Shown here piece by piece: positions 49,680-57,067 of a DNA stretch of 64,000 nt. Within the stretch, counting starts at the first letter, position 1, and every line of letters starts with the position of its first letter. The translations under genes and the position numbers were made by a program. Under the pieces are notes generated by a model. It worked only from the letters and a program-made list of their open reading frames with translations. It was not told the origin of the DNA and ran no database searches. Source of the stretch: Verrucomicrobiaceae bacterium. Lineage in GTDB: Bacteria > Verrucomicrobiota > Verrucomicrobiia > Verrucomicrobiales > Verrucomicrobiaceae. The stretch is from the NCBI GenBank assembly GCA_016713245.1, contig JADJPM010000004.1, positions 2,666,001 to 2,730,000 of the forward strand. The letters run 5' to 3'.

Positions 49680-50999
49680 ATGACTGAACTTCTCCTCATC
49701 CTCCTGCTGCTCGTCTTCAACGGCCTTTTCGCCATGGCGGAGATCGCCATCGTTTCGGCGAAGAAGGCGCGGATGATGGAGAGGGCGGAAAAGGGCAGCA
49801 GCGGGGCGAAGCTGGCGCTGAAGCTGGCGGAGAATCCGGAGCGCTTCCTGAGCACGGTGCAAATCGGCATCACGCTGGTGGGCGTGCTGGCAGGGGCGTT
49901 TGGTGGCGCTAGTCTGGCGGGCTATGTGACGCCGTGGTTGAAGGAGATCGCTTGGCTGGCGGAGCAAGCGGAGGAGATCGCGTTTGGGCTGGTGGTGGCG
50001 TTTATCACTTACTTGTCACTCATCATTGGCGAACTGGTGCCGAAGAGTCTGGCGCTGCGAAACGCGGAAGGCATCGCCTGTGCGATGGCGGGGCCGATGG
50101 ACTGGCTGTCCCGGGTGGGCCGCCCGCTGGTGTGGGTGCTGGAGCTGAGCACGCGGGCGCTGATGCGCTTCTTTGGCAAATCGCAAGCGCCGAGTGGCCC
50201 GACAACGGCGGAGGTGGAGGTGCTGCTGCGTGAAGGACTGATCACCGGCAATGTGCGCCATGAAGAGAGCGAGCTGGTGGAGGGCGTTTTTGACCTGCGG
50301 GAGCTGAAGGCGGAGGAAATCATGCGCCCGAAGCCGAAGCTGGTCTTTCTGCATGTGGATGACAGCGCGGCGAGCGTGGCGGAGGAACTGGGCGAGGGCG
50401 TGCGGCAGGTGGTGTTTCCGGTCTATGGTGAGACGCGTGATCATGTGGAGGGCATGGTGTCGCTGCGGGCCTTGTTTCTCTCTGTGGCGGCCGGAAAGAC
50501 GCAAACGGTGAGCGAACTGATGCGCGAGCCGGTTTTCGTTTCCGACAATCAACCGGCACTGACGCTGCTGGAGGAGCTGCGTAACGCCTCCCATCACGCG
50601 GCGATGGTGACGGACGAGTTTGGCATCGTGCGCGGCATGGTGACGATCGAGGATCTGGCGGAGGAGGTGGTGGGCGATTTGAAGACGAATCGCCCGGATG
50701 CCTTGAGTTCACCGCAGGTGCGTGAAATGGCTCCTGATGCCTGGCTGGCCGATGGCATGACGGAGATCGACGTGGTGAATGCGGTGATCCCCGGCTTTGA
50801 AGCGGTGGCGAATGCGGAGGACGATGCGTTTCAGACGCTGGCCGGTTTCATCATGCAGCATCTGGAGCGACTGCCGCGTGAGGGTGAAAAATTCACGGTG
50901 AGCGGCTTTGAGATTGAGATCATCGACATGGACCGCCAGCGGATCGACAAGGTGAGTGTGAGGAAGCTGGTGGTGGTGGACGTGGCAGCCATCGCCTGA
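49680..50999 (+). CDS. CNNM/CBS-domain transporter-like membrane protein (hemolysin/CorC/TlyC family)
   Basis: A 439-residue protein. I chose the ATG at 49680 (MTELLLILLLLVFNGLFAMAEIAIVSAKK), since the upstream frame is repeat-derived. The CNNM (DUF21) domain has membrane helices at about 1-25, 60-80, 95-120 and 130-150, with FAMAEIAIVSAKKARMM and RFLSTVQIGITLVGVLAGAFGG as family blocks. Two CBS domains follow (about 200-320, for example IMRPKPKLVFLHVDD and MVTDEFGIVRGMVTIEDL). The C-terminal CorC/HlyC domain ends near VSGFEIEIIDMDRQRIDKV. Members act in divalent metal-ion or organic-ion transport. It is monocistronic. Confidence 0.9.
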   Translation: MTELLLILLLLVFNGLFAMAEIAIVSAKKARMMERAEKGSSGAKLALKLAENPERFLSTVQIGITLVGVLAGAFGGASLAGYVTPWLKEIAWLAEQAEEIAFGLVVAFITYLSLIIGELVPKSLALRNAEGIACAMAGPMDWLSRVGRPLVWVLELSTRALMRFFGKSQAPSGPTTAEVEVLLREGLITGNVRHEESELVEGVFDLRELKAEEIMRPKPKLVFLHVDDSAASVAEELGEGVRQVVFPVYGETRDHVEGMVSLRALFLSVAAGKTQTVSELMREPVFVSDNQPALTLLEELRNASHHAAMVTDEFGIVRGMVTIEDLAEEVVGDLKTNRPDALSSPQVREMAPDAWLADGMTEIDVVNAVIPGFEAVANAEDDAFQTLAGFIMQHLERLPREGEKFTVSGFEIEIIDMDRQRIDKVSVRKLVVVDVAAIA

Positions 51000-51005
51000 G
51001 GCCGG

Positions 51006-51050
51006 CGTGATGCGGGCACTCTTGCCTGCCGATTTCTCCTGATGGCAGGA
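51006..51050. repeat. Partial double-hairpin element after the CNNM gene
   Basis: It starts with 21 bases identical to 47728-47748 and contains GGGCA-CTCT-TGCCT, with one G:T mismatch, then CTCCT-GATGGC-AGGAG (51036-51051). It lies between the convergent CNNM and KamA-family genes, where it could terminate transcription. Confidence 0.6.
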
Positions 51051-51063
51051 GGGGGGGGCGAGC

Positions 51064-52479
51064 TCACTCCCACTCCACATGGCCGAAGATGGCCATTTTT
51101 CGCCGGGGGACATTTCGGTGGCCGTAGGCGGGCTCCAGGTGGGCCTCTTTCATTTCGCGGAGCATCGGTTCGAAGAAGAATTCGGCTTCGCCGAAGGCGG
51201 GGCGGAGCTGATCGAGCCAGGTGGCGTTTTCGTCGTAACGGGCATAGAAGGGCCGCCGCACCCAGGTGGGTTCGCGGGCCTGGATGAAGCGCAGGTTGAT
51301 CACTTTTTCCCCGGCGACTTCGCTGATGCCGTCCACGATGACTTTTCCCGGTGTGGCGGACATGCTGGGGCCGCGCACGGTGCGCTCCAGGCCGGAGACG
51401 CGGCGGTAGGCGGTCTGGAAGATGTCAAAGCAGCGCACGAGCGGCACCTCGAAGTAGCCTTTGGGCCCGGTGTCGCGCTCGACAAACATGTAGTAGGGCA
51501 CCGCGCCGAGCCGCACCTGCGCCCGCCAGAGGTCGGCCCAGGTGTCGGCGTCGTCATTGACGTGTCGGATGAGCGGGGCCTGGCAGCGCACGACGGCTCC
51601 GGTGCTCTGGATGCGGCGCAGGGCGCTCTGCGCGGGGGCGGTGGAGAGCTCCACGGGATGGGAGGAGTGGGCCATGAGCGCGAGGTGACGGCCTGCGGTG
51701 CGGACTTCCTCAAAGAGGCGCAGCAGATCGTCCGCGTCGGGGTCGGTGAGGAAGCGCCAGGGCCACCAGGCGGTGGACTTGGTGCCGATGCGGATGACGC
51801 TGATGTGCTCCAGCTCCGGGGAGAGCAGCGGCTCGATGTAACGGCGCAGCACGCTGGTGCGCATGATGAGGGGATCACCGCCAGTGAGGAGGACATTGCT
51901 GACCTCCGGGTGGGCGCGGAGGTAGGCGGTGAGGGACTCCGCCTGGCGGGAGGCGAATTTGAGGTCATCCAAACCGACGAACTGTGGCCAGCGGAAGCAG
52001 TAGGAGCAGTAGGTGTGGCAGGTCTGCCCGGGAGAGGGGAAGAAGAGCACGGTGTCGCGGTATTTGTGCTGCATGCCCGGCAGCGGGCGGCCGTCCAGGT
52101 AGGGGACGTTCATTTCCATCTGCCCGGCGGGGTGGGGATTGAGCCGCTGCTGGATCTGCCGGGCGAGGGCGGTGATCTCTGGCTGCGCGGCGTCTTTGAT
52201 CAAGAGGTCGCGCAGCGCAGCCATGTCCGCCTCGGGCAGCATGCCGGGCTGGGGAAAGGTGAGCTGAAACATCGGGTCCTCCGGCACGCGGTCCCAGTCG
52301 ATGAGGTGCTCCAGGACATAGTCATTGACGCGAAAGGGCAGCACAGAGGCTACGGCCCGCATGTCCAGCCGCGTCTCTGCCGACAAATGGCGGAGCTGTG
52401 GGAGGCTTTCGATGTCGTCTCGGGTGTAGGCTTTGTATTTGGCGGGAGCGGGGCGGGAAAGGTGGGCTGGTCGGAGCAT
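51064..52479 (-). CDS. KamA family radical SAM protein (lysine 2,3-aminomutase-like)
   Basis: A 471-residue radical-SAM, PLP-dependent aminomutase-like protein. I chose the ATG at 52479 (MLRPAHLSRPAPAKYKAYTRDDI). The cluster motif CHTYCSYC has Cys154, Cys158 and Cys161, followed by FRWPQFVG. NVLLTGGDPLIMRTSVLRRYI is the family GGDP block. HVNDDADTWADLWRAQVRLGAVPYYMFVERDTG precedes the PLP-binding region. The length is greater than EpmB and near KamA/YodO. The substrate (lysine or another amino acid) is not certain. It converges with the CNNM gene. Confidence 0.87.
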   Translation of the reverse strand: MLRPAHLSRPAPAKYKAYTRDDIESLPQLRHLSAETRLDMRAVASVLPFRVNDYVLEHLIDWDRVPEDPMFQLTFPQPGMLPEADMAALRDLLIKDAAQPEITALARQIQQRLNPHPAGQMEMNVPYLDGRPLPGMQHKYRDTVLFFPSPGQTCHTYCSYCFRWPQFVGLDDLKFASRQAESLTAYLRAHPEVSNVLLTGGDPLIMRTSVLRRYIEPLLSPELEHISVIRIGTKSTAWWPWRFLTDPDADDLLRLFEEVRTAGRHLALMAHSSHPVELSTAPAQSALRRIQSTGAVVRCQAPLIRHVNDDADTWADLWRAQVRLGAVPYYMFVERDTGPKGYFEVPLVRCFDIFQTAYRRVSGLERTVRGPSMSATPGKVIVDGISEVAGEKVINLRFIQAREPTWVRRPFYARYDENATWLDQLRPAFGEAEFFFEPMLREMKEAHLEPAYGHRNVPRRKMAIFGHVEWE

Positions 52480-52589
52480 GCAGGGCGGGTTGGGGGGCTT
52501 TGAGCTTGGGTGGATGCGTGGGCGTTCCGAATCCTCCCGGCGGTTGGGGGCTGGAGGAGGCATCGCCTTTTGGTAAGCCCCAGTTGGAC

Positions 52590-52717
52590 GCCCTCTGGCA
52601 TGTCATTGGCCGTGGCGGCGGACGCCACAGTATCGCTGATGCTGGAGAGCTTCAGACGCTGGCCGGTTTCATCATCCTCGCCATGCGCGGGGTGGCGACG
52701 GCGGAAGTGGTGGCTCT
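52590..52717 (+). pseudogene. Possible remnant of a CNNM/CorC C-terminal domain
   Basis: A 25-base stretch (52651-52675) is identical to 50830-50854 in the CNNM gene and is read in the same frame, giving LQTLAGFII against FQTLAGFIM. The frame around it runs to a stop at 52721 without further obvious similarity. It is probably a degenerate fragment of a duplicated CorC domain rather than a working gene. It lies between the KamA-family start and the frameshifted AlkD gene. Confidence is low because only one block is recognisable. Confidence 0.4.
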
Positions 52718-53430
52718 CTAGCAGCTTCTCATCGCCAGATAGGTCTGGCGGGCTTTTGGGGACAGCTTTTCGATCGCGTAGCGCAGCATGGTGCGGGGCA
52801 TCCGGGCGGCGTGTTGATCGAGGAAGCTCAGCAGGGATTTTACGTCGCGTTTGCCGACTTCACGGAGCATCCAGCCGCAGGCTTTGTGCATGAGATCGTG
52901 CGGATGGGACAAAAAGAGGGCGCTGAGTCGGAGCGTGTCGGCGAAGTCGCCCGCACGGATGAAAGCCTGGGTGGCGAGGATGGCGATGCGCTGCTCCCAG
53001 AGGCTGGTGGAGGCGGCGAGGGTGTCGAGCACGGTGCGGTCTCGCCGGAGCAACCAGGCACCGAGGATGTGCGGGCGCTGGTATCGACGAGGTCCCAGTT
53101 GTTGACCCATTTCGTGTTGGCGAGGTAGAGGCTGACGAGGCGCTGCTGCGTGGCGGCGTCCTTCTTGGCGCGAGCGAATCGACGCCCGAGCACCAGCAGG
53201 GCGAGGAGACGCTCTTCATGCCATTCGGAGTGCAGGAGGTGCAAAACGTCCGCCTCGCTGAGTGAATTGGTGTGGGGCAGCTCCGCACGGAGTTGCGGCA
53301 CTTTGAGCCCAAGAAAGCAATCGCCCTCGCCATACTCTCCGGGGCCGGTTTTGAAGAATCGCCGGGCGATGGCCGCTTGTTCGGGCGTGGCGGCTTCGCG
53401 TAGTTTTTGACGCAGTTCGCGGAGGTTCAT
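52718..53430 (-). pseudogene. DNA alkylation repair protein (AlkD-like), frameshifted
   Basis: The HEAT-like AlkD family protein is split across two frames. The N-terminal part runs from the ATG at 53430 (MNLRELRQKLREAATPEQAAI) through KVPQLRAELPHTN and WVNNWDLVDTSA. The C-terminal part is in another frame and starts HILGAWLLRRDRTVLDTLA, continuing with WEQRIAILATQAFIRAGDF, HKACGWMLREVGKRD and PRTMLRYAIEKLSP. Adding one C to the GGG run at 53074-53076 (plus strand) restores DTSAPHILGAW. AlkD removes alkylated bases. Either the gene is broken or there is a sequencing error. Its start is 4 bases from the antiporter stop. Confidence 0.85.
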
Positions 53431-53434
53431 GAGA

Positions 53435-54709
53435 TCAGCTGACGAGCCAGAAAAACACCACCGCGATGGTTGTCGGTGCCAAAGCGCCGAGGAAAAGGCC
53501 GAGCGGGCTGATGCCTTCGCCTTTGAAGGCGTCGCTGGTTTGCAGGATGCCGACGCCGGCGGGATTCGGTGCGTTTGCGATGACGGTGAGGCCGCCACCG
53601 GTGACGGCTCCGGCGACGAGGGCGTATTTCAGCTCGGGCGTGATGCCTTCGACGAGGCTGCCGAGGTAGGTGAGCGCGGCGTTGTCCGTGAGGGCGGTCA
53701 GGCCGGTGGCACCAAAGAAGAGCGTGGCACCGTCCATGCCAGCGATGAGCGGTTTGAGCCACCAGGATTGCAGCGAGCCGAGGGTGACGAGTCCGGCGAG
53801 GAAGAAGCCGACGAGTAGGCCTTCCTTGAGCTTGAGCTGGTCCTGATATTCCCGCGTGGCGGTGACGAGGCCGAGGAAGATCATGAAGACGCCGAAAAAC
53901 ACATCCGGGTGATGCGCAAAGAAGACGATGGAGGCGAGGAAGAGCACATGCAGCGCGGTGAGCCACGCGGGCACGGGCTGCGGTGTCTGCTGCGGCACCT
54001 CGATGGCGAGGATTTCCTTTCGAAACACCCACGCGACGAGCGCGGTGGAGGTGAGGCAGCTCGCGGCGGCCTTCCAGCCAAAGGTGGTGAACATGAAGGC
54101 GATGTCCCACTCCCATTTCGCCGCGACCATGAGCACCGGCGGCGCGGCGAAGTGCGTGAGCGTGCCCCCGATGGAGACATTCACAAACAGCAGTCCGAGC
54201 GTGGCGTAGGCGAGCCGCGTGCTGATGCCACGATCGAAGTAGCGGCGCTTCAACAGGATGGCGAGCAGCGTCATGGCTGCCGGTTCGGTGATGAAGGAGC
54301 CGAGCAGGCTGCCAAAGGACAGCGCGGCGACATAGAACGCCATGCTTTCCCGCATGGGCAGCGCTTTGGCGATGAGGGAGATGAGCGCCTCCGCGAGCTT
54401 CACCACCGGACGCGTGGCTGCGACGACCATGACGACGAGGACGAACTTTGGCTCCGTGAAGTTCAGGCTCTCGATGTAATGCACGGCCTCATGCATGCTG
54501 CCCTTCAGCACCGCGATGCCGGCGAAGAGCGCCGCGGCCCACAGGCCAAAGACCACCTCGGTCTCCGCGAGGAAGTGAAGCAGGTTTTCCTGAATCGAGC
54601 CTTTGGGAAAGCGGTGCGCCCAATGCGCGAATTTTTTCACCGAAAAGGTGTGCAGCACCGCCAGGGCAAACAGCGTGGTGGCGAGGATTTCGGAGGGCGT
54701 GGCGGTCAT
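53435..54709 (-). CDS. Putative Na+/H+ antiporter family membrane protein
   Basis: A 424-residue polytopic inner-membrane protein with about eleven hydrophobic segments. Family-like blocks are SFGSLLGSFITEPAAMTLLAILLKRRYF, VNVSIGGTLTHFAAPPVLMVA and FFGATGLTALTDNAALTYLGSLVEG. The last two resemble the two half-repeats of an ion-transporter fold, with a Thr-Asp-Asn-Ala core. It best fits the putative Na+/H+ antiporter group of PF07399 type. The transported ion is inferred. It is in the same minus-strand run as the lipoprotein gene upstream and AlkD downstream. Confidence 0.8.
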   Translation of the reverse strand: MTATPSEILATTLFALAVLHTFSVKKFAHWAHRFPKGSIQENLLHFLAETEVVFGLWAAALFAGIAVLKGSMHEAVHYIESLNFTEPKFVLVVMVVAATRPVVKLAEALISLIAKALPMRESMAFYVAALSFGSLLGSFITEPAAMTLLAILLKRRYFDRGISTRLAYATLGLLFVNVSIGGTLTHFAAPPVLMVAAKWEWDIAFMFTTFGWKAAASCLTSTALVAWVFRKEILAIEVPQQTPQPVPAWLTALHVLFLASIVFFAHHPDVFFGVFMIFLGLVTATREYQDQLKLKEGLLVGFFLAGLVTLGSLQSWWLKPLIAGMDGATLFFGATGLTALTDNAALTYLGSLVEGITPELKYALVAGAVTGGGLTVIANAPNPAGVGILQTSDAFKGEGISPLGLFLGALAPTTIAVVFFWLVS

Positions 54710-54722
54710 GCAATCTCAAGTA

Positions 54723-55355
54723 TCAAAGCATGCCTGGCGTGTAGCGCGGGCGGTAGCCTCCTCCGCTGCCGGGCCGGACTTGGGAGCGCATGGCGGGATC
54801 ATCCACGGCTTGATCGACGGCGTCCTGGAGGGCACGGGAGATGAGTTCTCGGAGAATGGGAACAGGTGAGCCGCTGCCAGGGCGGTAGGCGGTGGTTTGG
54901 CGTTCGGCTTTATACACCTTGGAGAAAAGCACGCGGCCGCTGCCCATCTCGACGACGTTCATGCGCAGACGGACATTGGCGTAGGGATGCACGAGGAGCT
55001 CGCCTTGGAGGTCGAGGACATCGCCGGTGATGAGATAGGATGCCTTATCGGAATCGGTGAGCATGCCGCGATACTCCATGGCATGGGCAAAGCAGTTCGC
55101 GGTGAGGGTTTCGACCGGTGAGTTGCTCTGCAATTGCTCGATCGGCACGCCGAGCGGGAGTTTGACCGTGCCGAGATGGAGGGAATCGACACCACGCTTG
55201 TTGGCGAAGGCGCCGATGGTGAATTGAGGGGCTCCCCGAAGCGGGCCGCCGGGAGACGGGACGTAATCCAAGGTGATCGAGGACTGGGAGGCGCAGGAGG
55301 CGAGGCCAAGAACAGCGGCAAGGCCCGAGAGGGCGAGGAAGCGACGGGAGGTCAT
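54723..55355 (-). CDS. Putative outer-membrane lipoprotein, unknown function
   Basis: A 210-residue protein with a lipoprotein signal, MTSRRFLALSGLAAVLGLASC (lipobox LASC, Cys21). The rest is mostly beta-strand, with FTIGAFANKRGVDSLHLGTVKLPLG, YLITGDVLDLQGELLVHPYANVRLRMNVVEMGSGRVLFSKVYKAER and an amphipathic helix (ELISRALQDAVDQAVDD). The pattern is similar in style to YajG-like lipoproteins, but I do not recognise a specific family. A Gly/Arg/Tyr/Pro-rich tail ends it. It lies 13 bases before the antiporter start. Confidence 0.72.
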   Translation of the reverse strand: MTSRRFLALSGLAAVLGLASCASQSSITLDYVPSPGGPLRGAPQFTIGAFANKRGVDSLHLGTVKLPLGVPIEQLQSNSPVETLTANCFAHAMEYRGMLTDSDKASYLITGDVLDLQGELLVHPYANVRLRMNVVEMGSGRVLFSKVYKAERQTTAYRPGSGSPVPILRELISRALQDAVDQAVDDPAMRSQVRPGSGGGYRPRYTPGML

Positions 55356-55462
55356 GGTGGTAAGTGGGGATCTATACGCCCTGAAAGGGCGAATCCAAGG
55401 ACGAGATACCGTGGAAAGGATTCATGCCATCTGCTATGAGGCGGTTGCAGGCAAAAAAACAA

Positions 55463-55526
55463 CCCTGCCGGATTTGGTCCTCAGGAAAAAAACCCCCAAA
55501 ACCTGAAACCAATTTACCCGGCAGGG
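55463..55526 (+). promoter_or_regulatory. Long hairpin in the leader of the second L,D-transpeptidase gene
   Basis: Arms CCCTGCCGG (55463-55471) and CCGGCAGGG (55518-55526) are exact inverted repeats. A second nested pair, TTGGT-CTCAGG with CCTGA-ACCAA, continues the stem. The loop is a run of seven A then CCCCC then AAAA. The whole forms an imperfect stem of about 20 pairs, followed by an A+T-rich stretch and the ATG at 55562. It could be an attenuator, an upstream terminator or an mRNA-stabilising leader. Confidence 0.5.
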
Positions 55527-55561
55527 CTGATTTATTTGTTATATTCAAAAACCGCCCTGCC

Positions 55562-56338
55562 ATGCAATACCAAAAAGTTTCTTTCCAAAAAAATCCTGCC
55601 CTACCGAGGACCGTCTGCCTGCTTTTCCTTCTGTTATGGCTTCCCTCGATGGCCTCCGCCCAACTCGGGAGAGCCGTCCGGCAGGTGATCGTGACCCAGC
55701 CTGCCTCATGGACCTCCAACACGGCCACGATGCAGTGCTACCAGCGGGCATCCTCCCGAGATGCCTGGCAGCCCGTGTTTGGCAAGCCTGTTCCCGTGCT
55801 GCTGGGAAAGAAGGGTCTGGCCTGGGGCCGTGGGGTGTTTGGAGTACCGCAAAACGGCATTCCGATGAAGGTGGAAAAGGATTGGCGTGCCCCGGCGGGG
55901 GTTTTTCAACTGGGAAGCCTCTTTGGCTATGCAGCCACGCCGCCGGCGGGAGCGAGATGGCCCTATATCCAAGTGGGCCCTTGGGACGCCTATGTGGATG
56001 ATTCCTCGAATCCCTATTACAATCGCCACGTTCGCATCGACCCTCGCCAAGGCATCCCGCCGTGGTTTGAAAAGCAGCGCATGCGCCTGGGAGATGCTGC
56101 CTACAAATGGATGCTCGAAATCCGACACAACCAGCAACCGCCCGCAGCAGGCTATGGCAGCGCCATCTTTTTCCATGTGCGCCGCGGACCAGACAAACCG
56201 AGCGCAGGCTGCACCACGATGGCGGAAGCTGATCTCACCCGCCTGATCCGATGGGTGGATCCACAGGCCGCTCCTCACTACGTCTTACTGCCGAAAGCCG
56301 ATTATGCCGCGCTCAGAGGCCCTTGGGGGCTGCCCTGA
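55562..56338 (+). CDS. L,D-transpeptidase (YkuD-type) exported protein
   Basis: A 258-residue exported protein. I chose the ATG at 55562 (MQYQKVSFQKNPALPRT), giving a signal peptide ending MASAQ. The YkuD-type domain covers about 40-255. AIFFHVRRGPDKPSAGCTTMAEADLTRLIRWVD has the HxnSxGC motif of this family with catalytic Cys of AGCTTM near residue 219. Unlike the gene at 22.9 kb it lacks the lipobox and the basic tail. It would cross-link peptidoglycan or anchor a protein. An A+T-rich leader with a long hairpin lies upstream. Confidence 0.82.
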   Translation: MQYQKVSFQKNPALPRTVCLLFLLLWLPSMASAQLGRAVRQVIVTQPASWTSNTATMQCYQRASSRDAWQPVFGKPVPVLLGKKGLAWGRGVFGVPQNGIPMKVEKDWRAPAGVFQLGSLFGYAATPPAGARWPYIQVGPWDAYVDDSSNPYYNRHVRIDPRQGIPPWFEKQRMRLGDAAYKWMLEIRHNQQPPAAGYGSAIFFHVRRGPDKPSAGCTTMAEADLTRLIRWVDPQAAPHYVLLPKADYAALRGPWGLP

Positions 56339-56342
56339 GTGC

Positions 56343-56371
56343 AAAAAAAAGCGCCGCGTGAGGCGGCGCTT
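56343..56371 (-). terminator. Rho-independent terminator of the response-regulator operon
   Basis: On the minus strand AGCGCCGC pairs with GCGGCGCT (8 bp, 5-base loop), followed by a run of eight T (56343-56350 reads A on the plus strand). It lies 33 bases after the response-regulator stop and 5 bases after the convergent L,D-transpeptidase stop. Confidence 0.88.
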
Positions 56372-56403
56372 CGTGGGGGAAGATCACAAACGGGCTTCGA
56401 GGC

Positions 56404-57045
56404 CTATTTCTCTACCCAGCGGACCGCTTCCATGAGGAGCTCACGAGCGGACGCGAGGCCGAGTTTCTGACGGATGTTCGCTTTGTGAGCGTCCACGGTC
56501 TTGGCGCTAAGACCAAGCTTTTCAGCCATCGAATGAGAGTCGAAGCCGCGGCCGACCATTTCGAAGATTTCGAGCTGGCGATCACTGAGCATGCGTGCGG
56601 GTTCACCACGGGAGCCACCGCCACGGGCGCTACCGCCAGAAACGATGCTGCCGAGCAGGGCGGCGCTGAAGAAGAAGGTGCCACTGACGATCTGCCGAAT
56701 GCCCTGGAGCACGCGGACGGGCTGCTCGCCCTTCATGACGTAACCCATGGCTCCGGCGCGGAGGCAGCGCTCAGCATACACGTTTTCATCGTGCATCGAG
56801 TACACGAGGATCTGCATGTTCGGGTGGCTAGCCTTGAGTTTCTTGATCAGGTCCACGCCACTGCGGTCCTTCAAGGTGATGTCGAGGATCACGATGTCCG
56901 GTTTGAGTTTACCGATTTGCTGGAGGGCGGTGTTGGCGTCTTCGGCACTGCCGACGACTTGCATGTCCTCCTGCGAATCAATGAGTTTCTTAAGCCCTTC
57001 GATAACGATGGGGTGATCGTCCAATATATAGATTTTGCTTTTCAC
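56404..57045 (-). CDS. NarL/FixJ-type response regulator
   Basis: A 213-residue two-component regulator. The receiver domain (about 3-120) has the phospho-acceptor Asp55 in IVILDITLKD, with acidic pair DD at 9-10 and Lys105 (VMKG). The C-terminal LuxR-type helix-turn-helix is at about 150-210 (LSDRQLEIFEMVGRGFDSHSMAEKLGLSAKTVDAHKANIRQKLG). A Gly/Ser-rich linker separates them. It starts at a GTG with the upstream AGGTGA. It is preceded by the histidine kinase 22 bases away, so the two form an operon. Confidence 0.94.
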   Translation of the reverse strand: MKSKIYILDDHPIVIEGLKKLIDSQEDMQVVGSAEDANTALQQIGKLKPDIVILDITLKDRSGVDLIKKLKASHPNMQILVYSMHDENVYAERCLRAGAMGYVMKGEQPVRVLQGIRQIVSGTFFFSAALLGSIVSGGSARGGGSRGEPARMLSDRQLEIFEMVGRGFDSHSMAEKLGLSAKTVDAHKANIRQKLGLASARELLMEAVRWVEK

Positions 57046-57048
57046 GGT

Positions 57049-57054
57049 TCACCT
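57049..57054 (-). promoter_or_regulatory. Shine-Dalgarno supporting the response-regulator GTG start
   Basis: On the minus strand AGGTGA ends 3 bases before GTG at 57045. No in-frame ATG lies nearby, which supports the GTG start. Confidence 0.6.
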
Positions 57055-57067
57055 AAATCGTTAGTGC

